In this document: positions 1 to 14,200 of the stretch, in pieces | Position numbering within the stretch: the stretch's first letter is position 1 | Layout of the letters: every line of letters starts with the position of its first letter | Position numbers and translations under genes: made by a program | NCBI GenBank assembly: GCA_932294295.1 | Contig: OW028584.1 | Span: 5,092,907-5,156,906, forward strand | Origin: Alitta virens | Lineage: Eukaryota > Annelida > Polychaeta > Phyllodocida > Nereididae | Reading direction: 5' to 3' | DNA length: 64,000 nt | Notes under the pieces: generated by a model | Told to the model about the DNA's origin: nothing | Databases searched by the model: none | Seen by the model: the letters and a program-made list of their open reading frames with translations, nothing else

Positions 1-1045
1 TGATATGCAGCTCACTGCTTGTTAGATTTGGACCTGTCCCTGAATCAAATGCTGGTATTTATGTATTTATGAAAATCAACTTACAAATTCACGATCAATA
101 GATTATAGTCGTGCCTAAGCCATTTGCGTGTATAACCTCATGTTTCAGTGCTTTGACCAGTATGACATAAACTACAAAACAATTGAGACAACGTCGCAAT
201 GACTATGTAAACAATGGTCAATTAGCGACATCACAAAACTGACCGTTGGTCAATTGTTCTGAAACTGACGGGAAATGTTCCAATGGTTGAAGCGTGAATG
301 GCCTAGTCCCAAACAAACACTGATCGTTCTCCTATTAAGATAATTCTATCATTTAAGGCCAGAAATCTGGGGAATTAGACTATGCTGTAAGCACATTTTA
401 ATGACTTCTTCATCCATTGCAACCAAATGTTGTCACTTAGTAGATGACGTCATCAAGCGAGGTTCATCCGCTTCGGGGTCAGTGACCTCAAGTAGTGCTC
501 CAGCGCCCCCATTAACATTTTATTAGTGGACTACAGTATTTTAATATTTAAGAGTAACTTGCAATTAAGATCAATTTAATTCGATTGATCGATGTAGCAC
601 TGAGTGTCAGTGTTGGTTTCCAATATTTGATTTCAATGTATTGGTATGAGCGAAATTTTTAATAAGAAATAATCTTCAGAGTAATTGTGAATGGCTTATA
701 AACTACGTCTAAAACAAAGTTCCAGCGGCATGATGAAGGTGTAGATTGCATGAGTAGAATTAAGACAATTGTGCACTGTACTAATAATGGCGTAATTAAG
801 GTTTTTCCAATTCGTTGTCCAATAAATTGTATGTAAGTTAATTTAGATTTTGTGGTCAATCATTTCATAAAAAGCTTTTAAGTTTGAAAAATAATTTATA
901 TTATTTAAATCGCTTACCATTTCTGTGTAATATTGTTTTATGTTAACTCCTCGGGTGATGAGTCGTTTCCATGGAGATTATTTCATTAACACGCATGGCG
1001 CCTGTTGCTAACCATTTGTTCTTTTGCGTTTGTCTTCATTAACAG
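1..1045. other. KMT2C/D intron sequence at left edge
   Basis: No coding exon found. The stretch ends in a usable acceptor (TTCATTAACAG at about 1035-1045). It holds one full CRE palindrome (TGACGTCA near 444-451) beside a GC-richer patch (about 440-520) that resembles half of the hairpin MITE at 20173. Otherwise it is AT-rich and featureless. Confidence 0.6.
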
Positions 1046-1204
1046 GTCGTTTCCCTGGCGACCCTGGCCTCGGTGTGCATCCCCCACCTGGGGCCCCTCT
1101 TGGCCCTGCTAACCCATTGGGGGCCTCTTTGGACCAGGGAGAATCCCTCCGCATGCATCCCCCGCCCTACAGCCAGCACCAGATGAGGATGAACCTCCCC
1201 CCAG
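1046..1204 (+). CDS. KMT2C/KMT2D: KMT2C/D exon 1 of window: Pro/Gly/Met-rich linker
   Basis: Acceptor AACAG|GT and donor CCCCCAG|GTATGT. The exon enters and leaves in phase 1 (159 bp) and encodes window residues 1-52. Composition is Pro, Gly, His and Met rich ([19 protein letters not shown]), typical of the disordered middle of KMT2C/D proteins. No folded domain is visible. The open frame continues a little upstream of the acceptor, but the pyrimidine tract and AG place the border at 1045/1046. Confidence 0.85.
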
Positions 1205-4200
1205 GTATGTCAGAAACGGTCTAAAAATAACAAATTGTCCCTATAGGTCGTCTAAAAATACTAAAAAAGAAATTGAAATTTTGAAAAAAAAAAAAAATGG
1301 GAAGAAGAAAATCAGGTTAGGCTACGCGAAGTCACCATTTGCTAAGATGACTCAGTGTCTATGATCATCTTTTTAGCAGAACAAAAATATATCTAGTAGT
1401 AAATCTTGGAAGTGGTGTTTTTCATAGCACTTGCTGATGAAATAAATACATTTTAAACTGCTCTGGAATATCAGTAAATTGTGATATATAAAAATAAAGT
1501 AATTAAGTTTAGGTGAACAAAAAGCCTAGTTTCTTTCAATTAAGGGACTACATACAAATGAAACTTATAGAATTTTATAACTATTAATTGTACTGTGCAA
1601 ACACTTCAAGGTTTTTGTGGAATATTGTGACAAAACTTTTGTTAAAATTACAATTAGACCCTTCATTGGTCATCATGATTTTCTTCAGGTACCTCCTTAT
1701 AATTATATTAACTAATAGACGTGCATTAACTTATTAACCACAGGTATTGTAATATATTAATAATTGAAAACAAATGGGTTAACTTCTTAACAGGATTGAT
1801 ATATATTTTTGCCTTAACCTAAATCTTGATCGAGTTGAAATGTCACTTGTACATTGTTCTGTATTTAGTAGGTATTTAATTCCTTGTAGCTGTAGTGTAA
1901 GTTTATTCTGTAAACCAGTGATATTTTGATGAAACAATACATTCTCAATGTACACAGCTGTATACAAATATTCCAATCCGTTGATGTTAAGGTGATTTTC
2001 TTTTAATTTTCTTCATTTCTTGTAGATGTAATGGTCGATTAAGTTCTGTGATGCATGCTTTTATCATCACTAGCTGCCTTAAGTTGACTTGTATATATAT
2101 TTAGTATCAACAGCAACGGCAGCAAAAAAATGTTGTGCACAAAAATACATTGTATATGAATGACACGGAAAGGCGTGAACAGCTTCTCATTACACTGCGC
2201 TAAGATAGAATTTTTGCACACAGACACTGCTGCCCCTAGTGGCGACCTTGAGACTCCGCCCAAGGTTAAGAAGAAGCGTCGCAGAAAGAAGAAAACTGAA
2301 GAAATTTGCGATGATCTTAACGTGGCTGACCCGGCTACCTTGTCATCCCAGAGTGCTCTGTTCCTCTCACAGACTGGTCTGCTGACAACAGGTGTCTGTC
2401 TTTGGAGGGTCTCCTAACACTGGGGTCAATGCCCTCTGTGGGTTGTTGACCTCGCCCTCTTGTCTTATCACTCCCCCACTTAGGGTTGTTGTGCTGTGGT
2501 CACTGACACTCTTAATAGCTTCTTTCTATCTCCTTAAATTACTTTAAATCAAAACTTTAAAATTCTGAGCTCTTAGTTCTGGATTGTTCCGGTCTCTGTA
2601 CGCTACATCTTTCTATATTAAATTAAATCTCGGCTTTCTATGGGTAACGTTTAAATTTCTATCTCAATTCATTTGTGAATAGACAAGAGAGGTGAGATTT
2701 GTTACACATATTTTGCCATGCTTGGGTTTTGTTTAATATAATTAAGCGATGTAGGTTAGATTTGTTACTACTAATAAACGAGAAAATTATTAGCGAAAGA
2801 TAGATCTAGAGATTTGAAAGATAATTATGCAAGTCGCAGTTGTTTAAGGAGCTGTGACAGGAATGCCTTGTGTTTCATGGCAATTTTAGGCTTTGGCTGT
2901 CGGGATCTGCTGTGCCGTGTTCCTTTGGGGTAATCTCCAATTTCGCATGTCTGGGTGCCATCTTGAAATCTCCCTCTCTCACCACTTCTGCCCCCTAGTG
3001 TTTTGTTTGTTTGCCTGTGCTGCCATCTTCAGTAAAAAAGAACAAGGCATGCGTTGCCATTTGCGATGACTTTACCCGCTTGTTCCCCGACTCACTTCAC
3101 TATCTTTCAACTTAGTCTTTGTCATTTCTTGTTGCTGCTCTTTAATCGCACGTTTCTGGTTTGACGACACTTACTTCTATCCCGAATGGTTTTGTGCATG
3201 GCCTGTCAAAAGTGTGCTGCCGTTTCATTTCCCATTTCAGGGTTTTCCAATTCTGTTACCTGTAATTTCATTTTGCGGTCTGATATATAAAAAAAAAAGA
3301 TTAGATGAACATAAACACATAAAGCAAAACCACATATTTGCGTAATGTAGATAAAAGGACTCCTAGTTTGCGTTATGTAGTACTTTATGTATAGATGCAT
3401 GAGTTTTCGTTTTATTTTGGTTCGACATGCTAGCATAATTCATGTAGTATTTAAGGCATAGCCCTGTGCTGCCGATTTAGACCTTCCCACTAACTCGACG
3501 TTCCGTTTGCAGGGGTATCCCAACCTGGTGCTACTAGTCAGCCTAACATGATGCCCATGACCTCCACTGGCCCAGGAGACGTCCGACCTGGTAGTGCCGC
3601 ACTCCATCACCAGATGCCGCCTATGGGCGCCATGCCACCTGGTAGCAGTCCAATGCATCAACTCATCTCCACTGCAAAAGACATTCCACCAGGTAGCTGC
3701 TAGAATTTTAAATGACAGTTTTACCTCTTTGAGTCTGGTTGCATTCCTGATTGTGAAAACCTATATATCTGTATTGAGCTTTATTTTCTCGAAATGGATT
3801 TAGGAATTTTGACAGTTTTTCCTCGTGTTGCATTGTCGTTAAAAACCCACAACTGTGCATCGAGTTAACATTTTCTCGAAAAATGTTTGGATTGCAGTGG
3901 AAAGGTTTATTTTAGGATTCAAGATGTGGGTCGTAGCATTTTTTAATGTAATTGTTTTAACGAGACAGACTCATCCTCAAATGAGGTTGGCTCAGTGCTG
4001 TCCTATTGTCTGGTCTCTGTTTAATTTATACTATTTCAAATAACCATAGTAACGGGTTGTATTACTTTTCAGCTACGAGTATGACTCAGCTGCAGAAACT
4101 GGTGAATATGCAACCTCAGATTCTGCAGCCGGACGGTGTGAGGAGCCTACCAGGACAGATGGACGCCAGGGATTTCGATGAATTGTTCAAGTCCGAAGAT

Positions 4201-5256
4201 AAAGGTATTTTTCAAGGTGGATTGTCGTCAATTTTAATCTTTTTAACCGAATCTTTAAAATGTAAGCATATACAAATTACATATAATTTTGTTAGGCTTG
4301 CGTCTTATGACGTATGTGCCTTTACAATACATTAAAGGTTGCTCAGAGGTCGTTTGACCTGTCAAGGGAAGAAGTAATGTAGCATTTACACTGATTTAAG
4401 TGTTATTGTATAATCAAAAATAAAATGTCCACTTTTTTTTCTTTTTATCTTTATTTTTACGTACAAGTCATGGAGAAGCACTTAATAGATCTCTACTAAA
4501 AGTCAGATCCCAACTTTATAACCTATAAAAACCCCTCCTTGTCTAAATTAACTTCCAAGTTTCCTATCTTTGCAATGATATTGTGGTCACAAAGAAGTAG
4601 CAGAAATTACAGTGGAGGGTATGGCAAACTTTCCCTGAAGTATTTTTATCCGCTACAAATTTGGGATTTGAATTTTTGCGAACATTTCTGTCCATTTTTT
4701 TCGGGCCCATGCCATTTGTGGCAAAATGTGACTGAACATTGGGTGGACTTTTATTTTGAATCCTGCTTGTAATTTGTGATGTATATGTGTATAGTATAAA
4801 TTCCGGTCACCCCAACTTTTCTCATACTCCCATGCAGCTACACTGCCCACAAGCCCTACACAGGCCACTATAATTTATCCAACCCAGTTCTAATGACCAG
4901 CCAATCAGATCTCCAGCATAGCATTTGGTGGATTTTGCTACGCAGTAATATATGCAGGGTGCCCCAGATGTCTTAGCCAGCCTGACCAATGAGGCCATGT
5001 GTTTTAGTTAAAGGAATTTTCAAAATAACATGCAGCCAAGAACACTTATAATGACCACAACCCTGAGACAATGTTCTCAATATCTTCAAAAATAATGACT
5101 TAAGTCATAATTAAATATAGGCCTACAGTCAGTTATAACACTAGCTAGCTAACTAACCTGGAGATTGATCGATTGATTAGATACAGATATATAGCTCAAA
5201 CCCTGATTGATTGATTGACTGATTGATTGCTATAAAGATAGTTGATTGATTGAGTG

Positions 5257-5287
<31 letters not shown>

Positions 5288-8200
5288 GCTAAAATAATGA
5301 CAAAATCTAGCCAGAAAAAAGTCATTAGAGTTGACCAAAAACTCAATCTAGCCAGTTGACCCCAACCCTGAGACAGTGCAATCATTGTTTATAACATCAA
5401 CATGTGTTAGCTGGCTTGTCAGGAGGTGGGGCCAGATCTTGGTGGTCATGAATATGCATCACTTGACCTAGTATAGCTGTTTGAGGGTGCTGTGTTATCA
5501 AGGCTTTGACTTGTCAGGGTGGATTTTCTGTGCACACCTGTGACAGGTCTGAATATTTTGTTGGTGTGGTGTCTCTTCTATGTTTATAAAATCATTGTGT
5601 ATGTCTTTTCCTGTACGAATGTAGTTACATCAACTGCCAAAAATAAAATCAACTTCAATTTTATGAATTTTTACAGATGGTCGTGATGAGCTGGACCCAA
5701 GAATGACCAACCAGAACGTCTTGTTGAAACGGTTGCTGTCAACTCCCAAACAAGGAGACGGTCAAATGACTCCGCAGCAGCAACAGCAATTAGCTCAGCT
5801 CCAGCAACAACTCGCTCAACAACAAGCGGAACAGGAGCGTCTGCAACAGCAGGCGTCAAGGGGCGCCACTAGCAGCCAGGAGTCGCCCACTATGCCCCTC
5901 ACCGATTCTTGTCTTACCGGTGGAGAGGTAAACCACTCACATAGAATTGAAGACAAACGTTTGCACGTGAGGAAAAATATAGTACATAATAGATATCTCA
6001 TTGATCAGATAACTAATTGAATAACCCAACTACATTCATTGAGTCATTTAGGTAGTCGCTTTTTTCATTCTAGCAGATTATTACTTACCTTTCTCAGTGT
6101 GTGGACATTTAGTCGGCGTTTGTAGTTTTCCGCTTTTGTTTTTCTTTCTTCGGTGCTTATTTTATTATTATCATGTGTGTCAGTTTAGCCAGTTGTAATG
6201 TGTTTGAGTTGTGGGTGGTCAGACTGCATTGGTTATTGTAATGTACTTGACTCAAACAGTTGTCGCTGTTTAAGCGCAATTTACTTGGCTCTCGATGCCA
6301 TGTGCCACTTATTGCTGATTGCAATCGAGAAATAAATCCGTTGTAAACTTTGTGATAGGAAAATTTGTGAAATTTTCAAAGAACTTTCACTTGTGCATTC
6401 ATAAACTCTGTGTAAAAAATTAGCAATCTCACAGAAATGTGTGAGAGTTGACCACACTGCAGTCTTTCCAGGTAGAATGAAACGCTCACCTATACCCACA
6501 ACTTTAATTTATTTACAACTGGCATTATTCGATTTTTGTTCAAGTAGCACTGCGACCTTTTTGCGCGTTCAGTAAATGAAACTTGAATCTTTCAATTTCA
6601 ACCACAGGAGAGCGAAGATGGCATAACATTGACTCCAGAACAACAGCGCCAATTAGCGTTGATAGAAAGCATGCCATTAACGAGAGAGTGGGAGATCCCG
6701 CAAGAAGAGTGGGCTAGCAAGACCCCCGAAGAAAAGGAACGCATCATTGGTGAGTAACTCGCACATTGGTCTTGGGTTTATTAGGTTTATTAACAACTTA
6801 TCTTTGAATCTGCCTACCAGGACAATCACGTCGAGTTAATCGACTCCCTTTTACCGGAACCAAAAGCTGCATTGCAGTAAAATCACAGGTGGTTCTTAGT
6901 TTGTGCTGTAAAATCCTGCTGGTTTAATGGATTTCGTATAAAATTAACTGACAGGGTGAAATAATTTGATGACGCTGAGGATAACCAACTTCGGGACACC
7001 ATTCTGTGCGCTACTGCAATGCAACTTTTAAGTCCGCTGATGGTGTGTCTTTCATGACTCGTGACTAACATTGCGTGTCATGTTATTCGTAAATACTAAT
7101 GTACTGCATTGTCACTTCCTGTGCGCTGGTACCATCGTGCATGAAAGGTTCCGAATTAAAGTTGCATTGTCCGCAAATTTGGCAAAATTTCTCCTAATAC
7201 TAATTGCCTTATTGAGTGAGATAGTCAATAATCAATGACTGATGGTCGATATAAAGGTTTGGTTGTTTCCCGAGACCGTGTCTTATCCACTTAGAAGCTC
7301 TTTTTATATCGGGATCAGCCTGTTTTGTCCTCCAGTCCATCAAAACATCAACACGTAAAGTAGGAACCTTGATGGCCGACTTGTTAGCATGAGCAGCTTT
7401 TATAGTATTAATAGTTGATGCATGTCGTTTTCCGACCGGCTCCTGAATTGCTTTGAGCCGCGATTTACCTCCACCCCTATCCCATTTGCATGAACGTGTT
7501 TCACCCATGATACACGTAATTTGTACAGGATCTTTGTAAATGTATGTCAACCTATTTAACGATACCAATCCAATGAATTGAATATTATGAGAGACTTATA
7601 CGACATTGTGCAAGTGAGATGTACGTAAAATATTGCGTTACCATGCGGCAGTTCCTTTTATAAGTACTCTTAATATTGAATAAGTAGAAATTCTTTACAT
7701 GAAGCTACAGTAGACCATTCCCCTTTATTACAGTACTCTGCTCCAAAGCCGCAGTTTCCAACAGCGAAGGTGAGTCTCTTGATAATGCTAGTCCATAGTG
7801 TCTCGTTCTGGTGAATCAGTACCAGTTGATTGTGCCTCGTTCTGAAATCATAGCATTGTTGATAAGCGCTTCCGTATCAAGTTATTCTTTTCAGATTTTT
7901 GTCATTATTACATGGCCTAAAAGTCTGATGCATCGGTTTATCTTGAAATTTGCCCAATTTACGGACAATGCAACTTTAGTCTTAACTGTGGAAGTAGTTC
8001 AAAATGATGAACATTTTTGTCTGATCGCAAAGTATACTATAAGGTGTCGCTGCTGAGCTATGAGAATTAAGAATGTTTACTTGTACCGTTAGGTCGCGCA
8101 TTAGCTTCTCGGAAGGCATGCTTAAAGGTCGGTGAGTCAAAAATTGAAAATTAAGTAAAATTTTCTTTTTGAATTATATTGAGACAGATTGTTGCTTTTC

Positions 8201-11200
8201 TGTCAGCACAATTCTCGTCATATATGGGCAGATCCGAGAAGCTAAAAATAAGGGGTACCTTATATAGTCTTGATGTCTTGTACTGTAACTTGCAAAAAAT
8301 GAGTACACCCGCCAAACATCATCACCGAAATGACAATACCATTGCTTTGGTGAATTCTTTCCATTTGAAGTAGCAATTTAGCAGTAAGCAATATTTGTTA
8401 TAGGTGATCAAGAACACATTTGTATGAAGCTGAAGGAATTTATCATTAGACATTAAATTGCTAGTTAATTAAACCAGGAGTACTCGCTTTTGCAAGATAC
8501 TGCATTTACATTTGTAATGTTTTGGCTGCTGTAACTCAGCAAAGGTTTATTGGCTGCTTGCTTTGAATCTAATGATTGATTGACGTAAGAATCTTTTACC
8601 TGAAAACGAACACTTCATTGGTCTTCGACATGTATCCATATGATGATAACTTGATAACGTATTAGTCTGTGAGCCATTGTTATGGTTGATATTTGCATCA
8701 TGGGGCAGCCATTATGCCATGTTGTCGAGGCTCCTCCATTGTACTAACAATGTTACATTTATGATGAAATGAATGGATGTATCTTTACCGTTACCTAATT
8801 GCAATATTTGGTGACATGAACGCGTGTTTTCAGTCATAACATTATACAGTATACAGTCGCACCAAAACATTTCAAGACACTTTCAGAATTCGGCGCAAAT
8901 TTGCACCGTTAAAGAATTGACTTAAGGTGGCATCAGATTCTGTAGAATCATTCAAATACGGTCCAAAAGAGGGGTGAAGTTGCCGTAACGACCACTAATA
9001 TAAGTCTTACAAGTACCAAACGGCCACCTGAACACTGGAAGCAGCCACTACATTCCAACTCGCCCCAACAGAATTTTCAGTTTTACCCCTCGGTTAAAAA
9101 ACTTAAATGGCCATCTTGCCTAGATAAACTGCCAAATTTATTTGATTAGAAATTCCTTGAAAATCGTTAGTGTCTGGATATTTTCTGGTGTGACTGTAGC
9201 ACCTAACCGTGGCATCAATGCCTCACATGCTTCCTAAACTTATATTCATGCCTTGTATTTCAATGTTGACATGATCGTTTTCATTCACGCAAGCTTGCTG
9301 CATGTTTGTGCTCGCTTGTTTGCCGCTACCTGCATGCCTATGACATGAACGCTAAACCCCTTACTCCACCTGATTTTTTTAGAAACACGTATTTCAGCGA
9401 TCAACCAACAGGAGTTTGAGAGACGCCGAAGAGAGGCGGATGAATTGAAGAAAAGACCGATTCAAAAGAAACCCCGAGCCAAAAAGAAAGATTTGGAGGG
9501 TAGGGAAGGAGTGGTCGCACAGCCGAAGAAACGGCCCAGGAAGGCCAGTTTCACCCCACCTAAGGTAGGCGATTTGAAATCTTACAAATAAGTATGTGTC
9601 AAACTGATTTATATGAAGTTCTGTATGTTCGACACCAAAGCAGATAGATTATTCACGATAGTTGTGATTTTCGAACACCTTGCAACTTTTTGAAAGATAT
9701 TAGATTTACGATGTAATCTGTAGTCATCAAAAAACCTTACGAAATATGCTGTATTAAATATTTCCACTTAGTAATTTACCTTTTACTGTATTAATCTGTG
9801 TGAACTGACAAAATATGAAGCTAGGACTGAATCAGAATAGAAGCTGTTCTGATTTCATCATAGTAACTGTTTAGAAAAGTGTGAGTTCTGATTTGAATTG
9901 GGTATTTCTTGAATTGCAATTTGGGGTCTTATCTGTATCATGGATAGCATGACTGATGAAATTTTCTTATTCCACTTACTAGGAAGGTCCACTGATGTTT
10001 AGCCCAGAGGAACCATCTGTCCCGCTGGGTCCCACACCCACACCCGACTTCAGTCTGGATCAAGTTATGCAGCACATACGCTCTCTTCCGCAGCTGCCTC
10101 TAGAGGAACCCACCGTGTCCATCAACCACTCACAGTGTCCGATCTATGGAGCGGCTTCTAACCCCGATTGTGAGTGATTCTTTGTAGAAGCTGACCTTTT
10201 GACCTTTATGGTATTTGCACAATCCTTGAATTATCATAAATGCAATTTCTCAAAGTCAGTTTTATGGGAAAATCTTATAACTGGCATTTTGCTTAGATGG
10301 ATGGATGGATGGATAGATGCGACGTAAAAGAGCTATTTTTGACCGTACTCAATACATATACATTCGAAAACATTCCCTACATACACGACTAAATAGTAAT
10401 TTTGTTTAAATTCACGAAATCAAGACCTCTCCGAACTATGACTCTTATTTTAATTTAGAGATTGTTTAGTTATAAACTGATGTAGCAAATCAAGACTTAC
10501 TAATATAATTGATTCTAGGAATTTTTGATTTTATATCAAGGGAACTGCAATAGTATTATACCGAAATGTTAATAGGTTTGAACATGTATCAGATGATTGT
10601 GATGATTCCTAATTACGTGATTTTGATTTTTAACAGCGGATAAGACGGACCTGAACGGAAAGTTTGGTTACGGTCTGTCGGAAAATTTCCCGGACCTGTA
10701 CAACGAGTTTCCATTCCCACTTCACAAACCGCTGATCCCGTTGACGGACCCAAACCATCCGAAGTTTGCGGAGGCCTTTCAAAAGTCGCCAGGTGAGATA
10801 GCCGCTAGACGCAGGTACCTTGGAGGGGGATCCGGCGCTCCCTTTACGGGTAAGCGACCTTTGACCCTAGCCTGTGCTACCCTCTCGTGGAAAATTATAC
10901 GCTTTATACCCCACCCACCGCATTGGCTGATCCTCTGCACTACTTCGCTGAAAATACTACAGCTGGCGCTCAGATGCAATCTGTGCTTCTGTCACTATGC
11001 ACTAGATGGAGCTTGTGTGTTTCTTCAATCTACGCTCTAGATTTGAAAGATTCCTTTGGGGTTCTTTCAAATCTAATGCATACATAATGATGGTATGGTT
11101 AAACCTAAGAGATATTCCAAATTGAAGGTATTGCACCATTTCTGCACATGATTATGCAGTTATAAAATTAAGTACGCTCTAAATGAAAAATTGGCCATTT

Positions 11201-14200
11201 CAGTAACAATCGCATAGGTGCCACTCATACCATGAGAGGTATTCACACGTATGCTGTTGTAATCTGTCTTTTATAAAAAAAAAAGAATACACCAGCTTTT
11301 CTAGAAGCACTCTTTAGCATTTTGGTGGCATTTACGTTTGAGAAACTTCAAATTTTGCACATTCCTTTTTTATTATATTGGAATGAATGTTATTCGACTG
11401 CAAAATCTGAATTGATAAAGATTTGGTTGACCTCTTCCATATCCAGACTTTGCTTTCTCGCCAATCTGCTCTTGTCTTCTGGAATGTTGCTGAGAAGTCT
11501 TGCATGGTTTGCTTACGAATCAAATTAGTTAAAATTAAAGTCTTCCCCTTGAATCCATTAGGCTTTAGCTACAGCCTTTGCACATTAGTGCCTCTTTTAT
11601 GTTGAAATTAAATAGAAATCTGTCAGATAATTTATAGCTATGTCTGTTAAAGAGATTAAAATACTGAAATTTTATTCCTCTGGAATAGTTGTTTGTCAGG
11701 TGACGCTCCGGCATTTAATAGCTTTAATACTCAGTACTTTTGGTGCACTCAGTTATGATTAGACCAGTTTATTAGATAACTTACAGACGTCAGCGTTTAA
11801 TCGCATTGAAAATACATTATAGAACCACAATCAAAAACGTAACAATCGTAGTTCACTACTTATGCTGAGGGATGCTATACAAAAATTCACATGGTATTTT
11901 CTGTATTTTGACACTTTAAATCTTTTATGAACAGCCGGAGCAGATAACAAGGAGGGGCGCATCACCCAGAGATACCACATCTCGGAGAAAGTGTCAATGT
12001 TGAAGGAAGACACGAAACCGTTGATGAAGTCGCCCCTAATGACGATAGCAATGCCCAGTCCACCTCTCATCCAGCCCAGGAAGGACCTGATGTCAAGGTA
12101 CGGCCATAGCAAGAATCTAGTAGTTTATATGTCGTACTTGTAACTTAATATAAGAAGAATGTGCTGACTTCTATAATTAGCTCATCTCCTAATGCCGTGT
12201 GTTTCTTGCTGCAATGTTAACAAACAGATTGTTTTGCCTATCTTTCAAAAACCATTTCTGCACATCAATGAAACCAGGTTATAGATAGATACTTTATTTT
12301 GATGGAAATAGTACAAAAATTATTATACAAGATATTTACATGATGTTAACTATGAATTGTAATCTATTGTGACAGTAAATATAAGCCCATCAGGAAACCA
12401 CCTGAGCATTAGCTGTAATGTTGGCACCTTCAATAAAAAGAAAGAAAATTAAATTAAGATTAAACGAAAGTAATTATGCTATTATTATAAGTTACATAAG
12501 AAAGCTTACTCTTTTAGATAAAAGGGATAAAAAAGAATTTATGTAACTATGGGTATTGGTATCATCTTTTACTTGGGCTCTATTGAGTTTATTGATCAAA
12601 TGTTTCTGACGTCAAATTGGCATATATGATACATGACGGTTTAAGAAATAATCATACAATGATGTACTATACTTTTCTGTAATAAACCCATATCCTTCTT
12701 TGTGAACATGGGACTCCAGGCGTTGACATAATTGTAATTTTCTACAGTTAGTGTTGGTTTGTGGGTGGCCCATCGGCAGCGATGACATGATCATCGTAGA
12801 GAGTCACCCTGCTCAATATTTTATTAAATGAAAATCTCTGTATTTTCAACATGTTTTTGCAATAATAGTGGGCAAAAATATATGAATCTGCATCTGATAT
12901 TACAATCAGAGCAGTGTTAGTAGTAAACGGTATAAAAAAAATCATTAGAACAAAAATCTAGTGATATTTCGTTCTGTATTTTTATGTAATACATTTCTGA
13001 TTTGCACCTGTCCTGTTAGAAAGTGTGATCCATCATTGTCTTAATTGCTCGTTTAGAAATAGACCCAAGTGTCCCATGAAAGAACGCTGGAAACGCTTCT
13101 ATTGGAGGCAAGAATAGTTCTGAAGCAGTTTCCATGGAAATCAGAAGTTCTGTTGTTTTTGTAGTGTTAAGAACGTTCAGAGTTACATTTCTCGTTTTGT
13201 TGATAAAATTGGGGATTTAAAGAGATTTTGTGTGAATTGTGGAAGATTGTGTTCTCTTGAAAAATCTTGTTAAAACATTTTTGTTACGTTACATTTAAGC
13301 TGTTTGTTGATGCTGTTTTATACATCCGGTTTTTTTTGCCGTGGTTTTTCTGTCAAGTGAACAGGTTGAAAGGTCACTGTCTACATTTATCAAATGGGGT
13401 GTAAATTGCTGATACTAAAAGAATTGTAATAGGCCTACTAAAGAGGCAGTAATTTATGCAAGATGTGTATTTTGATTTGTTCCTTTATTTATTGGGAATG
13501 AGACATGCCATTGAATGCAGAGAAACATGGAATGAATTTGTAGCTTTTACTGTGAATGACGAATTGATCTTACCATATGAGAAAATGCCTCTAAATAGGC
13601 CTATATCATTTGTTTTTGCTTCCGCCCAACAGAGGGAGTGACCAGTCCCCAGCAACCGTCATCAGTTCGTCGTCCCCGGAAACGGATCTGCGGGAGCAGC
13701 TGAAGGAAGTGGGTCCTGAGGCAGGGTTGACGATGAAGGGATTGAGACTCATCACGATGGATGAAGGACGATCTGCGGAAGAAGAACAAAGGGAATGTGT
13801 ATCGCCTCACATCCCCGTCCTGTGCCCTGTTCCTGTGAAACGTAAGTCAAGTTCCAGACCAGTACTAAATGATTGCAGCGCTAGTAAAGTGTGTATTTAT
13901 TATAGACTATATATCTTGCATAACGATTCAGAGTTCAATCAAGCTACATCCCACAAAATCGGCGTTTTTAGCCACTCTGAGGAAACTGTTTTTATAACCA
14001 GGAAAGTTGGTAAATTCTGCAAAAACTTGTTAAATGAGTCCTGGGAAAAATCTGGGACAAGTGAGTTCCATTAAATGTAATGCTTAGTCACTGCAGGTAA
14101 GGGACTTTAAAGGATATTTTAGGGAAATATCAATTGAAAACGCAGCAAAAAATTGTCTCACTAAAGGGCGATGAACCCTGAAAATGCAAGCTCATTGTTC

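Noticed and set aside
2440..3500. Extra KMT2 exon between exons 2 and 3
   Set aside because: The pyrimidine-rich stretches have no open phase-1 to phase-1 interval with protein-like composition; exons 2 and 3 join in phase without one.
4539..4868. Overlapping + and - ORFs in intron 4
   Set aside because: No splice or motif support, and they lie between phase-consistent KMT2 exons that need no addition.
7734..7769. Possible 36-bp microexon (TTACAG|...GCGAAG|GTGAGT) in intron 6
   Set aside because: In the phase required by exons 6 and 7 it would insert an unremarkable [12 protein letters not shown]; its most protein-like frame ([12 protein letters not shown]) is out of phase. Exons 6 and 7 join directly into a continuous helix.
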